NCBI GenBank assembly: GCA_963825305.1
Contig: CAWGTA010000013.1
Location: forward strand, 124,001-188,000
Direction: 5' to 3'
DNA length: 64,000 nt
DNA from: PSRJ01 sp963825305
GTDB lineage: Bacteria > Acidobacteriota > Terriglobia > Bryobacterales > Bryobacteraceae
Position numbers and translations under genes: made by a program. Shown here one piece after another: positions 50,936 through 59,910 of the stretch (the first letter of the stretch is position 1; every line of letters begins with the position of its first letter). Below the pieces are notes generated by a model. It did no database searches and was not told where the DNA came from. It saw only the letters and a list, made by a program, of their open reading frames with translations.

Positions 50936-52807
50936 CTACTGGTGAACGGCCGTATACAGCGTCGGCGCACCGGCGAAGTTGCCCAGTGCGAAGGTAACCG
51001 GCACGGCGTCGCTGTCGGGGATGTTCGGCACCACCACGTTGATCTGGTAGAGCCCGATGTATCCGGGAGCCAGTCCCGCGTACACGACGTTAGCTTGCGT
51101 CTGTCCGAAGAAAACTTCAAACGAATCGGTCACGGCATTGGGTTGCTGAACGATCTGGCCCTGGATGGCAGGCGGAGTGACCGCGCCAAATCCGTTGCCA
51201 AAGAAGTTGATGACCTCGCCGGGGTGTGCCGGCCGCGAGGTGATGCCCGCGGGACTTGCACCGGAGGGCAGGACGTAAGTCGTGGTGCCGTCGATCAGGG
51301 CCGCTGCATATTGGTTGCCGCCGACCTGGATTCCCTGGCATAGTCCCGGCTGCGCCGCATTGACGGGTACGGCGAAGGGCGCGCTGGGTATGTTCGCCAA
51401 GGTCACGATCACCGGCTGATTCCCCGGGCTCACATTGAGCGGCACTTGTGCATTCACCTGGGTCTGGCTGATATACGAAAGCACGGCACTCTGGCCGGCC
51501 ACGGTTACCGAGGTTCCATCCAGCGAAGTCGGGCCGTTGATCCCGTTGAAGTCGCTGGCGGTCGAACTGCGTGCATGGATCGCCAGGGCCGAGCCGTGAA
51601 TTTCCATCCAGCTTCCCGGCGCCACGCTGGAGAAATCGCCGCATGCCGAAGCGCTCACCACGCTGCCGATGTTGGGAGGAATGGTCCCGGGTCCGATACT
51701 GGTTCCCGGCGTGAGTGTCCGGATTACGTTGTTCTGAGTGTCCGAGAAATAGAGCGTGCCATTGGGCCCCAGCGCGATGGCTGTCGGGAAATTCAGGCGG
51801 GCGTTGGTGGCCAGCCCTCCGTCTCCGCTATATCCGTTGGTTGACCTGCCGGCGATGGTCCAGATGTTGCCATCGGTCGTCACCTCGCGCACGCGCCAGT
51901 TGAAGGTATCCACGATGAACACATTCCCGGCGGCATCCACAGCCACTCCCTTGGGAAAGTTGAGCTGGGCGTTGGTGGCAGGTCCTCCGTCGCCCGAAAA
52001 TCCAGGCGAGCCATTTCCGGCAATCGTCGTGATCACGTTGCCCGATACTTTGCGGATCCGGTGGTCGAGCGTGTCGGCGATATACATGTTGCCCGCTGAG
52101 TCGAAGGCGATGCCTTGCGGGCTATTCAGCGAGGCGTGCAAAGGCGTGCCTCCATCGCCGCCGTACCCGCCAAGTCCGTTCCCCACCACGGTATTAATGA
52201 TGTTGTTGCTGCTGTTAATCTCGCGAATCCGATTGTTAAGCGTGTCGACGATGTAGATATTCCCGGATTTATCCAGAGCCACGGCCACGGGACCATTGAC
52301 CTGCGCGTCAATAGCGATATTCCCGTCTCCGGAAAAACCAGCCCCGAGCGAAGTCCCCGCCACCGTGCTGATGGTCCCACTCGTGGAGACCTTACGCACG
52401 GCGGAATTGACGGCGTCGGATTGCGAAAAGTAGATGTTCCCGGAAGAGTCCACCACCACACCGCAGGGCTGCGAGATGTCGGCGCTGGTGGCCGGGCCCG
52501 AATCGCCGGTATACCCGGCCGTGCCGTTGCCGGCTACCGTGTTGATAACGCCGCTAGCCACCTTGCGTACGCGGGAGTTGCCATTGTCCGCAATGTAAAG
52601 GCTCCCTGCACTATCGACCGCCACTCCACACGGGTTACTGAGATCGGCTTGCGTGGCCGGACCTCCGTCCCCGGAATAACCGTTGGTCGCATTGCCGGCC
52701 ACCGTCGTAATCGCGTATGACGGCGCTTGCGCCCGGCTGGAGACTGGCGCAAGAATTGCTAACGCCATCCAAAAGCAGACACTTCCTCGGTATGAATTCC
52801 GTTTCAC
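50936..52807 (-). CDS. NHL-repeat protein with Solibacter-type C-terminal domain
   Basis: 623 residues. Signal peptide to about residue 27. Six repeats of about 50 residues, each with TVAGNG-x-GYSGDGGPATNA-x-L and a DS/AAGN-x-YIAD-x-x-N-x-RIRKV end, form a beta-propeller (residues ~30-370). The C-terminal domain (~385-623), with VTVAGQSAVLSYISQTQVNA and GEVINFFGNGFGAVTPP, is the TIGR03437 Solibacter uncharacterised type. Extracellular; function unknown. Divergent from the TonB receptor gene; the gap (52808-52999) likely holds both promoters. Confidence 0.9.
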   Translation of the reverse strand: MKRNSYRGSVCFWMALAILAPVSSRAQAPSYAITTVAGNATNGYSGDGGPATQADLSNPCGVAVDSAGSLYIADNGNSRVRKVASGVINTVAGNGTAGYTGDSGPATSADISQPCGVVVDSSGNIYFSQSDAVNSAVRKVSTSGTISTVAGTSLGAGFSGDGNIAIDAQVNGPVAVALDKSGNIYIVDTLNNRIREINSSNNIINTVVGNGLGGYGGDGGTPLHASLNSPQGIAFDSAGNMYIADTLDHRIRKVSGNVITTIAGNGSPGFSGDGGPATNAQLNFPKGVAVDAAGNVFIVDTFNWRVREVTTDGNIWTIAGRSTNGYSGDGGLATNARLNFPTAIALGPNGTLYFSDTQNNVIRTLTPGTSIGPGTIPPNIGSVVSASACGDFSSVAPGSWMEIHGSALAIHARSSTASDFNGINGPTSLDGTSVTVAGQSAVLSYISQTQVNAQVPLNVSPGNQPVIVTLANIPSAPFAVPVNAAQPGLCQGIQVGGNQYAAALIDGTTTYVLPSGASPAGITSRPAHPGEVINFFGNGFGAVTPPAIQGQIVQQPNAVTDSFEVFFGQTQANVVYAGLAPGYIGLYQINVVVPNIPDSDAVPVTFALGNFAGAPTLYTAVHQ

Positions 52808-52999
52808 TAAATGACCTCACCCACTGTAAATGTAGACGACCCGAAGACGCTCGGAAGCGGCGCCAGGTTTCCCATGCGCCCGAAGCTCTGCAGGTCTGTT
52901 TCCAAAAAAACTTGCGGAACCGATCCTGTTTTGAACGCTGCCAACCCTTATTGGGTCTTGCCGCCTGTAATTTCCTGTTAATTTATAAGGATAGCCGAA

Positions 53000-55900
53000 A
53001 TGCGAAGAACCGTTTTGTCTCTAGCCATATTTTTGTGTTCAGGCAGCGCTTGGGGTCAGGCACCGGCCGGATTTGGGTCTGTCACCGGACTGGTACTGGA
53101 CCGTGCGGGCAACGGCCTGCCCGACACCACGGTGGTGCTGTCCAATGACGCCCTGGGAATTGAGCGCACACTGGTCACTACAGACGACGGTGTGTTCGCC
53201 GCCGCCACAGTGGTTCCTTTTGCGGGTTATCGCCTGAAGGTGTCGCGCAAGGATTTTACTGGCTGGGATTCCCCCGCCTTCGCAGTCTTCACCGGGGTGA
53301 AGCAGAATTTCGAGATTGTTCTGGAAGCAGAAGAGAATCAGGATAGTGCCGCCAAGGTCGACTCAAAAGGCGGGCTGCGCCTGGTAGATGACACCTTCAA
53401 CGGCCTCGGCGCGGTGAATACTCCGCAGCAGATTGATACGACGCCAAACAGCGGACGTACGCTGGAGCAACTGGTCCCGTTGGCCCCCAACGTGGTCGCG
53501 GCAGACTCTGCCCCGGGGGTCATGGTGTTTCACGGAGTTCCGTACTCTAATCCCGTCCTCATTGACGGCATCTCCGTCATCAACAACTATTTTCCGAATC
53601 GGCCCGGCACTCCGGACCCGGTGACGGCCGACAGCGTCCAGGACTTTTATACCGCTTCCTCCAATTTCGTCGCCGAATTCGGGGGCACCATGGGAGGTTT
53701 TGTCGACACTGCCACGCCCAGCGGAACCACCGCTTACCACGGTGAGGTCCACGAGTTCTTTCGCGACAACTCCTGGCAGGCCGGGGACCGCTACGCCATG
53801 GGTCACAACACCGGGCAGCGGCAGCACCAGGCAGGCGCCAGCGTGGGAGGGCCCCTTCACGGGGATAATATTTTCTTCTTCCTGAATCTCCAGGCGCTGG
53901 ACCGCAGCGCGCAGGGTCTCAACCGCATTACCAATCCGCTGATCGCCGATCCATCCGGTACGCGCGTCCTGCCGTCCAACTGCCAGGCCACGGCCGCGCA
54001 ATGCTTCGTCGCCACCAGGTTCCTGCAGCCTCAGATGAATGCGCTGGAGCCGCTTTGGGAGCATACTTACCACGGCTTGGCTAAGATCGATTATCGCCGC
54101 AGTGAACGCAACAACTTTAGCCTCGAGGGCGGCGGCATGGAGTGGAAAGCGCCCAGCCTCGCCGAAACCGAACAGGTCGCGCCCAACGGGGGGCTGCTCG
54201 GCGACCCCCTCCTGCGTGAACAGACGCGCGTTGCCAAGTTCGGTTGGACCGCTACCAGTGTTTCCCAGATGACCAACGATTTGCGCCTGGGCTTCTTCCA
54301 GGACCGCGTGACCGAGTCGCCTTCCGTGATGCCGAAGGGATTCGCTACCGGGCTCCTGGGAATCTCGATTGCCGGCACGACCGTAGGCGCCCCGCAGTCC
54401 TCTCGGGCGATCCTTCCCAGCGAACACCGTTTGCAGTTTATAGACAACGGGAGTTGGACGTTGGGTTCGCACAACCTCAAGGCTGGAGCAGAAATTTCCA
54501 GGACCGCCGACTTCGTCGACTCGTTGGCCAATGCCGGGGGCTTGTACCAATACCCGTCGCTGACGGCTTTCGCCCAAGACTTCGCGCGTACCGGGCTGAG
54601 GAGCTATACGAGCTTCACCCAGACCTTTGGCAACCCCGTTCGAAACCTCCACACGCGAGAGCTCGATTTTTTTGTCCAGGACACGTACCGGGTAACGGCG
54701 CGGCTGGCGCTGAGCTTCGGTTTGCGGTACGAACGGCCCCGACTGCCGCAGCCGACCCAGACCAACACCACTTTCTTTCAAACGGCCACGATTACGGCGC
54801 CCTGGCTGGATTTTTCCCCGCGCGTTGGCGCAGCATACATGCTGAATAACCGGACAGTGATCCGCGCCGGGTTCGGATTCTACTACGCTCCCTTCCCGGG
54901 CCAACTGGTGGATGCGTTATTCCTCGGAAACGGTTTGTACCAGACCAATATTTCGGTGAACCCGAATCAGGCCGGAGCGCCGGTCTTCCCCCAGGTGATC
55001 GCGTCCGCCAGCAAGATCCCTAACGGGACCGAGAACGTGGCATACTCCACCACCAAATTCGCCAATCCGTACTCCCAGGAGACGTCCGTCGCGATTGAGC
55101 GAAGCTTAGGATCCAACACCACCATTACTCTCAATCTTCTGCACAGCCGCGGCTTCAAGCTTTGGACCACTCAGGATTTCAACCAGGCGAACCCGACGGC
55201 CGGCACCCAGACGACCACCGAGACTTATACGATCAACAACGCCGGCGGGCAAGCGGTCGGCAGCTACACCACGGCCTATTGGATCGCCAAGAACAACGCG
55301 AGCTTCGCACATGTCTACCAGATCGAAAATGGCGGATCATCCTGGTACAACGGCGCGGCGCTTCAATTTAGCAGGCGCATGTCGCACGGCCTCGGCGTGC
55401 AGGCGACCTATACCTACTCCCACGCCATCGACAACACCGGGCAAAATGCGCCATTCGGCACTGCCTTTTCGAGCACATTCAACGCCAACTATACCAACGA
55501 CCGGGGCAATTCGGCATTCGACCAGCGCCATCACCTGGTCATCCAATGGCTCTGGGCGCCCACCGCGGCGAAGGGCAGTTCCGCTATCTCCCGGCATCTT
55601 CTGAATGGGTGGCAGCTCTCCACATTCACCACGCTGGCCTCGTCGCAACCAGCCACGCCGCTAGTGGTTGTGCAGGGTCAGCAGTTCTCAGGCGTCACCA
55701 TGAACTACACCAGTTCCCTGAACGGTTCGGGCGGCTGGGCGCGCGTGCCTTTCCTCGGTGTGAACACTCTACAGACAGGACCTGAGTACAACGTGGATGC
55801 GCGCATAGCGCGTGTGCTGTCGATCACCGAACGCGTCAAGGCAACCCTGATGTTCGAGGGGTTCAACGTGTTCAACATGCAATACAACACCGGTCTGAAC

Positions 55901-56068
55901 ACGATTGCGTTCACATCGGCTGCCGTGCTGCCGCCGGGCCTGTCGAACGGGACGCAGGTCGGCACGCTCACACCCGTGCGCGGTGTCGGCGCAGGCAACG
56001 CGGCCCAAGGCTATCCCGACGGCACCAACGCTCGACGCCTCCAGGTTGGTATTCGAATCGCATTCTGA
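53000..56068 (+). CDS. TonB-dependent receptor (Oar-like) with N-terminal regulatory domain
   Basis: 1022 residues; AAGGATAG upstream of the ATG. Signal peptide to about residue 21. A carboxypeptidase-regulatory-like domain (residues ~25-110, GSVTGLVLDRAGNGLPDTTV) precedes the plug domain (LEQLVPLAPNVVA, VLIDGISVINNYF) and a C-terminal 22-strand barrel ending RRLQVGIRIAF. Large receptors of this type are expanded in Acidobacteriota for polymer or siderophore uptake. Outer-membrane location. No adjacent SusD; the substrate is unknown. Confidence 0.92.
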   Translation: MRRTVLSLAIFLCSGSAWGQAPAGFGSVTGLVLDRAGNGLPDTTVVLSNDALGIERTLVTTDDGVFAAATVVPFAGYRLKVSRKDFTGWDSPAFAVFTGVKQNFEIVLEAEENQDSAAKVDSKGGLRLVDDTFNGLGAVNTPQQIDTTPNSGRTLEQLVPLAPNVVAADSAPGVMVFHGVPYSNPVLIDGISVINNYFPNRPGTPDPVTADSVQDFYTASSNFVAEFGGTMGGFVDTATPSGTTAYHGEVHEFFRDNSWQAGDRYAMGHNTGQRQHQAGASVGGPLHGDNIFFFLNLQALDRSAQGLNRITNPLIADPSGTRVLPSNCQATAAQCFVATRFLQPQMNALEPLWEHTYHGLAKIDYRRSERNNFSLEGGGMEWKAPSLAETEQVAPNGGLLGDPLLREQTRVAKFGWTATSVSQMTNDLRLGFFQDRVTESPSVMPKGFATGLLGISIAGTTVGAPQSSRAILPSEHRLQFIDNGSWTLGSHNLKAGAEISRTADFVDSLANAGGLYQYPSLTAFAQDFARTGLRSYTSFTQTFGNPVRNLHTRELDFFVQDTYRVTARLALSFGLRYERPRLPQPTQTNTTFFQTATITAPWLDFSPRVGAAYMLNNRTVIRAGFGFYYAPFPGQLVDALFLGNGLYQTNISVNPNQAGAPVFPQVIASASKIPNGTENVAYSTTKFANPYSQETSVAIERSLGSNTTITLNLLHSRGFKLWTTQDFNQANPTAGTQTTTETYTINNAGGQAVGSYTTAYWIAKNNASFAHVYQIENGGSSWYNGAALQFSRRMSHGLGVQATYTYSHAIDNTGQNAPFGTAFSSTFNANYTNDRGNSAFDQRHHLVIQWLWAPTAAKGSSAISRHLLNGWQLSTFTTLASSQPATPLVVVQGQQFSGVTMNYTSSLNGSGGWARVPFLGVNTLQTGPEYNVDARIARVLSITERVKATLMFEGFNVFNMQYNTGLNTIAFTSAAVLPPGLSNGTQVGTLTPVRGVGAGNAAQGYPDGTNARRLQVGIRIAF

Positions 56069-56082
56069 TTACCCCCGCGCCG

Positions 56083-56308
56083 ACCGGCGGCCGAGACCGC
56101 CGGCGTTACGTAGCGCTGGTGATCCTTGTCGCCGGCACTGCGCTGGGCAGCGCATGGGGCCGCCCCACGGCGACTTTTCTCCATCCCCCCGCGCGCGTTC
56201 CCATCAATGAGCCGGTCCACCGGCGGCCGAGACCGCCGGCGTTACGTAGCGCTGGCGATCTTTGTCGCCGGCACTGCGCTGGGCAGCGCATGGCGCCGCC
56301 CCACGGCG
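56083..56308. repeat. Tandem direct repeats (two copies, ~90 bp, 136-bp period)
   Basis: Copy 1 starts at 56083 and copy 2 at 56219. Both begin ACCGGCGGCCGAGACCGCCG and end in GCCGCCCCACGGCGA; they differ at only about three of 91 positions. The start of each matches the palindrome at 5931. The rest of 56069-56486 holds no gene, apart from a possible promoter for the sigma factor gene near 56370-56400. Confidence 0.88.
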
Positions 56309-56486
56309 ATATCGGAACACCCCGCGTTTCAACCTGGAACACGTTTCAAAACGGATCATCGATTTACCCGCACCTTAGTTGAAAAATAAGGTATTTAGAC
56401 CCTAAAGTTTCTGGCTACGCAGTTGCATTTCTATGGCTGTCGGACGATTCAGCCGGCAAACCAGAAAGCGAAAAGGGAAGAAGAAA

Positions 56487-57248
56487 ATGATGCAGGTGCA
56501 ACGTGTGTCTCTACGGCGGCAAACCAAAGTTTCGCGCGAAGATCGTGACCAGATTGTGCTTAACAATCTTTCGCTCGTCAAAGCGATTGCCATTCGCGTA
56601 CACGAGAACCTCCCGGTGCATGTAGAGCTGGACGATCTGATTCACGCCGGCGTGATGGGCCTGTTCGATGCAGTGGAGAAGTACGATGCTGCCAAGAACG
56701 TGGAGTTTCGGAGTTATGCCAAGCACCGCATCAAGGGCGCCATCCTGGACAGCTTGCGGCAACTCGACTGGGCTTCGCGCGACATGCGCAAACGCCAGAA
56801 GCACATCGATTCCGTCACGCGCGACCTCGCTACCAAGCTCGGCCGGGTCCCCAATGAATCGGAGTTAGCGCAGGAAATGGGCGTCGGCATCGAGCGCTTT
56901 CAGAGGATGGTGAGCGAACTGGGAACCGTCGGTCTGGTCTCCGGCTCTGCCCGCGCCGATGATGAAAGGGACCGCATCCAGGAGTTTGCCGATACGGCGG
57001 ATCAGCAGCCGGATAAGGTCTGCGCACGCCGCCAACTGCAGTCGACCCTCGCAAGCGCCATGAAGCACCTGCCGGAGCGCTATCAGAAAGTGGTGTTCCT
57101 GTACTACACGGGCGACATGACCATGAGGGAGATTGGCGACATTCTGGGTGTGAACGAGAGCCGCGTCTCCCAAATCCACAAGGTTGCACTGAAGAAGATG
57201 GCCACCGTGCTGCAGGGTGCGGGAATCCGCTCGGCCGGCGCATTCTGA
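56487..57248 (+). CDS. fliA: Sigma factor of the FliA/WhiG (sigma-28) family
   Basis: 253 residues from ATG 56487, with AAAAGGGAAG upstream; an ATG at 56433 would add a short basic extension. Region 2 (NLSLVKAIAIRVHENLPVHV, ELDDLIHAGVMGLFDAVEKY), region 3 (HIDSVTRDLATKLGRVPNES) and region 4 (RYQKVVFLYYTGDMTMREIG, DILGVNESRVSQIHKVALKK) are all present. In flagellated bacteria it transcribes late flagellar genes, in others sporulation or stress genes. No flagellar genes are visible, so its regulon is unclear. It is 2 bp from the stop of the convergent Kai-operon kinase. Confidence 0.9.
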   Translation: MMQVQRVSLRRQTKVSREDRDQIVLNNLSLVKAIAIRVHENLPVHVELDDLIHAGVMGLFDAVEKYDAAKNVEFRSYAKHRIKGAILDSLRQLDWASRDMRKRQKHIDSVTRDLATKLGRVPNESELAQEMGVGIERFQRMVSELGTVGLVSGSARADDERDRIQEFADTADQQPDKVCARRQLQSTLASAMKHLPERYQKVVFLYYTGDMTMREIGDILGVNESRVSQIHKVALKKMATVLQGAGIRSAGAF

Positions 57249-57249
57249 A

Positions 57250-59202
57250 CTAGCTGAGGCGGGGCAGGGAAGCCTCTGGGAGACGGAGCAGAATGCGTGT
57301 GCCTGAGCAGGGCTGCTGCTCGAGCGACCCGTTCAGTTGGTGGGCCAGGATTCCGACGATGCGCAAACCGAGCGATTTCGTATTCGGGTCTGCGAGACGG
57401 CCAGCCGGCAAGCCGATCCCATTGTCCTCGATGGTGAGTTCCAGGGAGCCGGGTTGGGACTTATGAAAGGAAATGCGAATCTTACCCTCGCGCCCGCCGG
57501 GGAATGCATACTTGAAGGCGTTCGACAGCAGTTCGTTCAGGATCAGGCCGCAGGGTACGGCGCGCTCGATACCGATTTCAATCGGCTCGACGTCCATCTC
57601 GATCGAAATCCGGCCTGGTTCGTCGACGAACGCCGAAGTCAGCCCATGCGTGAGTGCTTCCGCATAATCGGAAAAGTTGATGCGGTCGAGATGGGAGCTC
57701 CCGTACAGGTGCTCGTGAATAAGAGCCATGGAACGTACACGCTGCTGACTCTCATCCAGCGCCACTCGAGCTTCGCTGCTTCCTGCCGAGTCCGCCTTCA
57801 TGCTGAGCAGGCTGGAGATCACGGCGAGGTTATTCTTCACGCGATGGTGAATCTCTTTGAGCAGGACTGTCTTCTCGCGTACTGCCGATTCCAAAGCGCG
57901 GACGTTCTCCTGCCGGGCTTCCTCGGCTTGCTTGCGCTCGGTGATCTCCTGATTCACCCCGACGAAGCGAACCGCGTGACGCTGATTGCCCTGGCCTTCA
58001 AAGAATCCCTGCCCGTGGGAAGCCACCCAGTGCACGGAGCCGTCCGGCCACACGACACGATATTCGCCGTAATAAGTCCCGCCGTTGACGCCGGCGATCG
58101 CGTGCCGGACACCCGCCCAGGCGGCCTCGCGGTCGTCGTCATGAATTTTGGCAGTCACTTCGGCGCACGCCATGTGGTCGCCGAACGGAATACCGAACAT
58201 GTCGCGGCAGCGCTCGTCAAAAGCGACGTCTCCGGTATCGAAGCGGAGTTCCCAAGCCCCCAACTTGCCGGCTTCGAGGGCCATTCTGCGCTGTTCGGAT
58301 AGCTGTCGCACCGCTTCCTCCGCTCGCGTGAGGACGCTGACGTCCGAAAGCAAAACGATGCAGCCCAAGCACTCGGAATTGGTGCCTGTCAGGAGACCCG
58401 CGCTCACCATGACGTCCAGGATCCTGCCATCCGGCATTCGCGCTGTTGCCTTGAGGCCGGCCACGCTTCCGGACTGCTGGACCAGCGTTAGGAGTTCTCC
58501 AAGCGTGTACTCCTTATTCTCCGAATCCGCGCGAAGCCGAAAGACGTTATCGAATTCACGCAAGAGGACGGAACCGCCGGCTATTTGTTCGGCGGCCCGG
58601 CTGGCGCGAATGATCCTACCCGTCGAGTCTACGACGAGGATGGCCCCCGCGGCCTGTTCCAGAATGGAACGGGCGAGTCTCTCGGCAGCCACGATCTCCT
58701 CGTTGCGCTTTTGTTCGCTCAAGTCTGTAGCGATGAAGCAAATGCACTTAGTCCCGCCGAGCGACAGGGTGTTAGCCGAGAGTTGCGCCGGCACCAGCCC
58801 TGCCGGCGCTCTCTTGAACCGGACCTCGGCTTTGGAGTCCGTGGAGCAGCCGAGGAGCGCGGAAAGCATGGAGGCATCTTCCGCCGCGATGAAATCATGT
58901 ACGGAAGAACCGATCACGCGCTCCAGGGGGATCCCGAGCATAGAGGCGAATTGCTGGTTGGAAAACAGGATCAGACCGTCGAGCGTAAGGGTGAGGGCGC
59001 CCTCCGCCATATTCTCGACCATCACCCGGTAGGCTTCATCGGCGCCTTTGAGCGTGTAAACGCGGTCTCCATCCGGACCGGAGGCCACTACTGCGTCCAC
59101 TTCACCACGCCTCAGGGCGCGGAGTGTTTCTTCGGCTTCGTCGAGGCGTTCCTGCAGGTTTCGAATATGGGCGAGCAGAGCGGTCTTGGTTTCAAGAGCC
59201 AT
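57250..59202 (-). CDS. PAS-containing HisKA_2 sensor histidine kinase of the Kai operon
   Basis: 650 residues. N-terminal coiled coil (RNLQERLDEAEETLRALRRG) with GEVDAVVASGPDGDRVYTLK typical of Kai-linked kinases, then three PAS domains (about 60-165, 170-290, 300-420), the last with GEYRVVWPDGSVHWVASHGQ. The HisKA_2 dimerisation box EIHHRVKNNLAVISSLLSMK has the phospho-His at about residue 450, followed by an HATPase (NELLSNAFKYAFP; DNGIGLPAG). No receiver or TM segment. Its first codons overlap the upstream kaiB by 11 bp. Probably the output of the Kai oscillator or switch; no receiver partner is seen. Confidence 0.92.
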   Translation of the reverse strand: MALETKTALLAHIRNLQERLDEAEETLRALRRGEVDAVVASGPDGDRVYTLKGADEAYRVMVENMAEGALTLTLDGLILFSNQQFASMLGIPLERVIGSSVHDFIAAEDASMLSALLGCSTDSKAEVRFKRAPAGLVPAQLSANTLSLGGTKCICFIATDLSEQKRNEEIVAAERLARSILEQAAGAILVVDSTGRIIRASRAAEQIAGGSVLLREFDNVFRLRADSENKEYTLGELLTLVQQSGSVAGLKATARMPDGRILDVMVSAGLLTGTNSECLGCIVLLSDVSVLTRAEEAVRQLSEQRRMALEAGKLGAWELRFDTGDVAFDERCRDMFGIPFGDHMACAEVTAKIHDDDREAAWAGVRHAIAGVNGGTYYGEYRVVWPDGSVHWVASHGQGFFEGQGNQRHAVRFVGVNQEITERKQAEEARQENVRALESAVREKTVLLKEIHHRVKNNLAVISSLLSMKADSAGSSEARVALDESQQRVRSMALIHEHLYGSSHLDRINFSDYAEALTHGLTSAFVDEPGRISIEMDVEPIEIGIERAVPCGLILNELLSNAFKYAFPGGREGKIRISFHKSQPGSLELTIEDNGIGLPAGRLADPNTKSLGLRIVGILAHQLNGSLEQQPCSGTRILLRLPEASLPRLS

Positions 59203-59584
59203 GATCGTTCTTCAACCGCCTGCCCGAAGCTTCACGCAAGACCAGATCGAGCCCCACCAACACTCGGTCTTTGTCGGAGAGGTCGCCGATAATTTTGCGA
59301 AACGGGAGAGGTAACGTTCTCACGAGGGTCGGGGTAACGACTATTTGCTCCGGCTTGGCGTACTCCGGATGCTGATAAATATCGATCACTTCCAGCTCAT
59401 AGCGGCCATTTAACTTCTCGTCACACAGCGCCCGAATATTCTGTATGGCTCGAACGGATCGCGGCGTACTGCCACTCACAAACAGCCGCAGACGGTAGTG
59501 GTCCGCCGGCGACCCCGTGGCCAGGGCATCTTCGAACGCTTTGGTGGCTTTGTCCGTTTTTGGGCGCTTCGTTGGGCCCTTCAT
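59192..59584 (-). CDS. kaiB: KaiB-family protein (second copy)
   Basis: 130 residues with a 29-residue N-terminal extension. The thioredoxin-like KaiB fold is clear: YRLRLFVSGSTPRSVRAIQN, ELEVIDIYQHPEYAKPEQIV, VVTPTLVRTLPLPFRKIIGD and LSDKDRVLVGLDL. It binds the KaiC CI ring in cyanobacteria and switches fold. The gene overlaps the first kaiB by 4 bp (59581-59584) and the kinase by 11 bp. Confidence 0.93.
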   Translation of the reverse strand: MKGPTKRPKTDKATKAFEDALATGSPADHYRLRLFVSGSTPRSVRAIQNIRALCDEKLNGRYELEVIDIYQHPEYAKPEQIVVTPTLVRTLPLPFRKIIGDLSDKDRVLVGLDLVLREASGRRLKNDHGS

Positions 59585-59910
59585 CCCATCGCCTTCGACG
59601 TGCGAGGGCGGAGGTCGAGGCCGACCAGCACGCGCTCGGTATTGGACAAATCGCCGATGATTTTTCTGACCGGCTCGGGAAGATGCCGGACCAGGGTGGG
59701 AAGCGCCAGAATTTGATCGCCCTTGGCCAACTGAGGGTTCTTCAATAGATCGATGACTTCAATGTGATATTCGCCTGCCAGGTGTTCCTCGCAGATGCCT
59801 TTCAGGTTCGCGAAGGCTTGCAAGGATTTCGCGGTTTGCCCCGCGACGTAGAGCTTCAGCTCCCATTTCGGGGCCGCGGGCTTACTCAAGGGGCGGTTCG
59901 GGTTTGTCAT
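59581..59910 (-). CDS. kaiB: KaiB-family protein (first copy)
   Basis: 109 residues, normal KaiB length. WELKLYVAGQTAKSLQAFAN, VIDLLKNPQLAKGDQILALP and VRKIIGDLSNTERVLVGLDL match KaiB. Shares the core with the second KaiB but they diverge in the N-terminus, so they may have distinct partners. Overlaps kaiC by 4 bp. Confidence 0.94.
   Translation of the reverse strand: MTNPNRPLSKPAAPKWELKLYVAGQTAKSLQAFANLKGICEEHLAGEYHIEVIDLLKNPQLAKGDQILALPTLVRHLPEPVRKIIGDLSNTERVLVGLDLRPRTSKAMG

Noticed and set aside
51756..52256. Plus-strand repetitive open frame over the NHL gene
   Set aside because: The periodicity mirrors the NHL repeats on the other strand.
56083..56308. Possible CRISPR
   Set aside because: Only two long copies, no short regularly spaced repeats and no cas genes.
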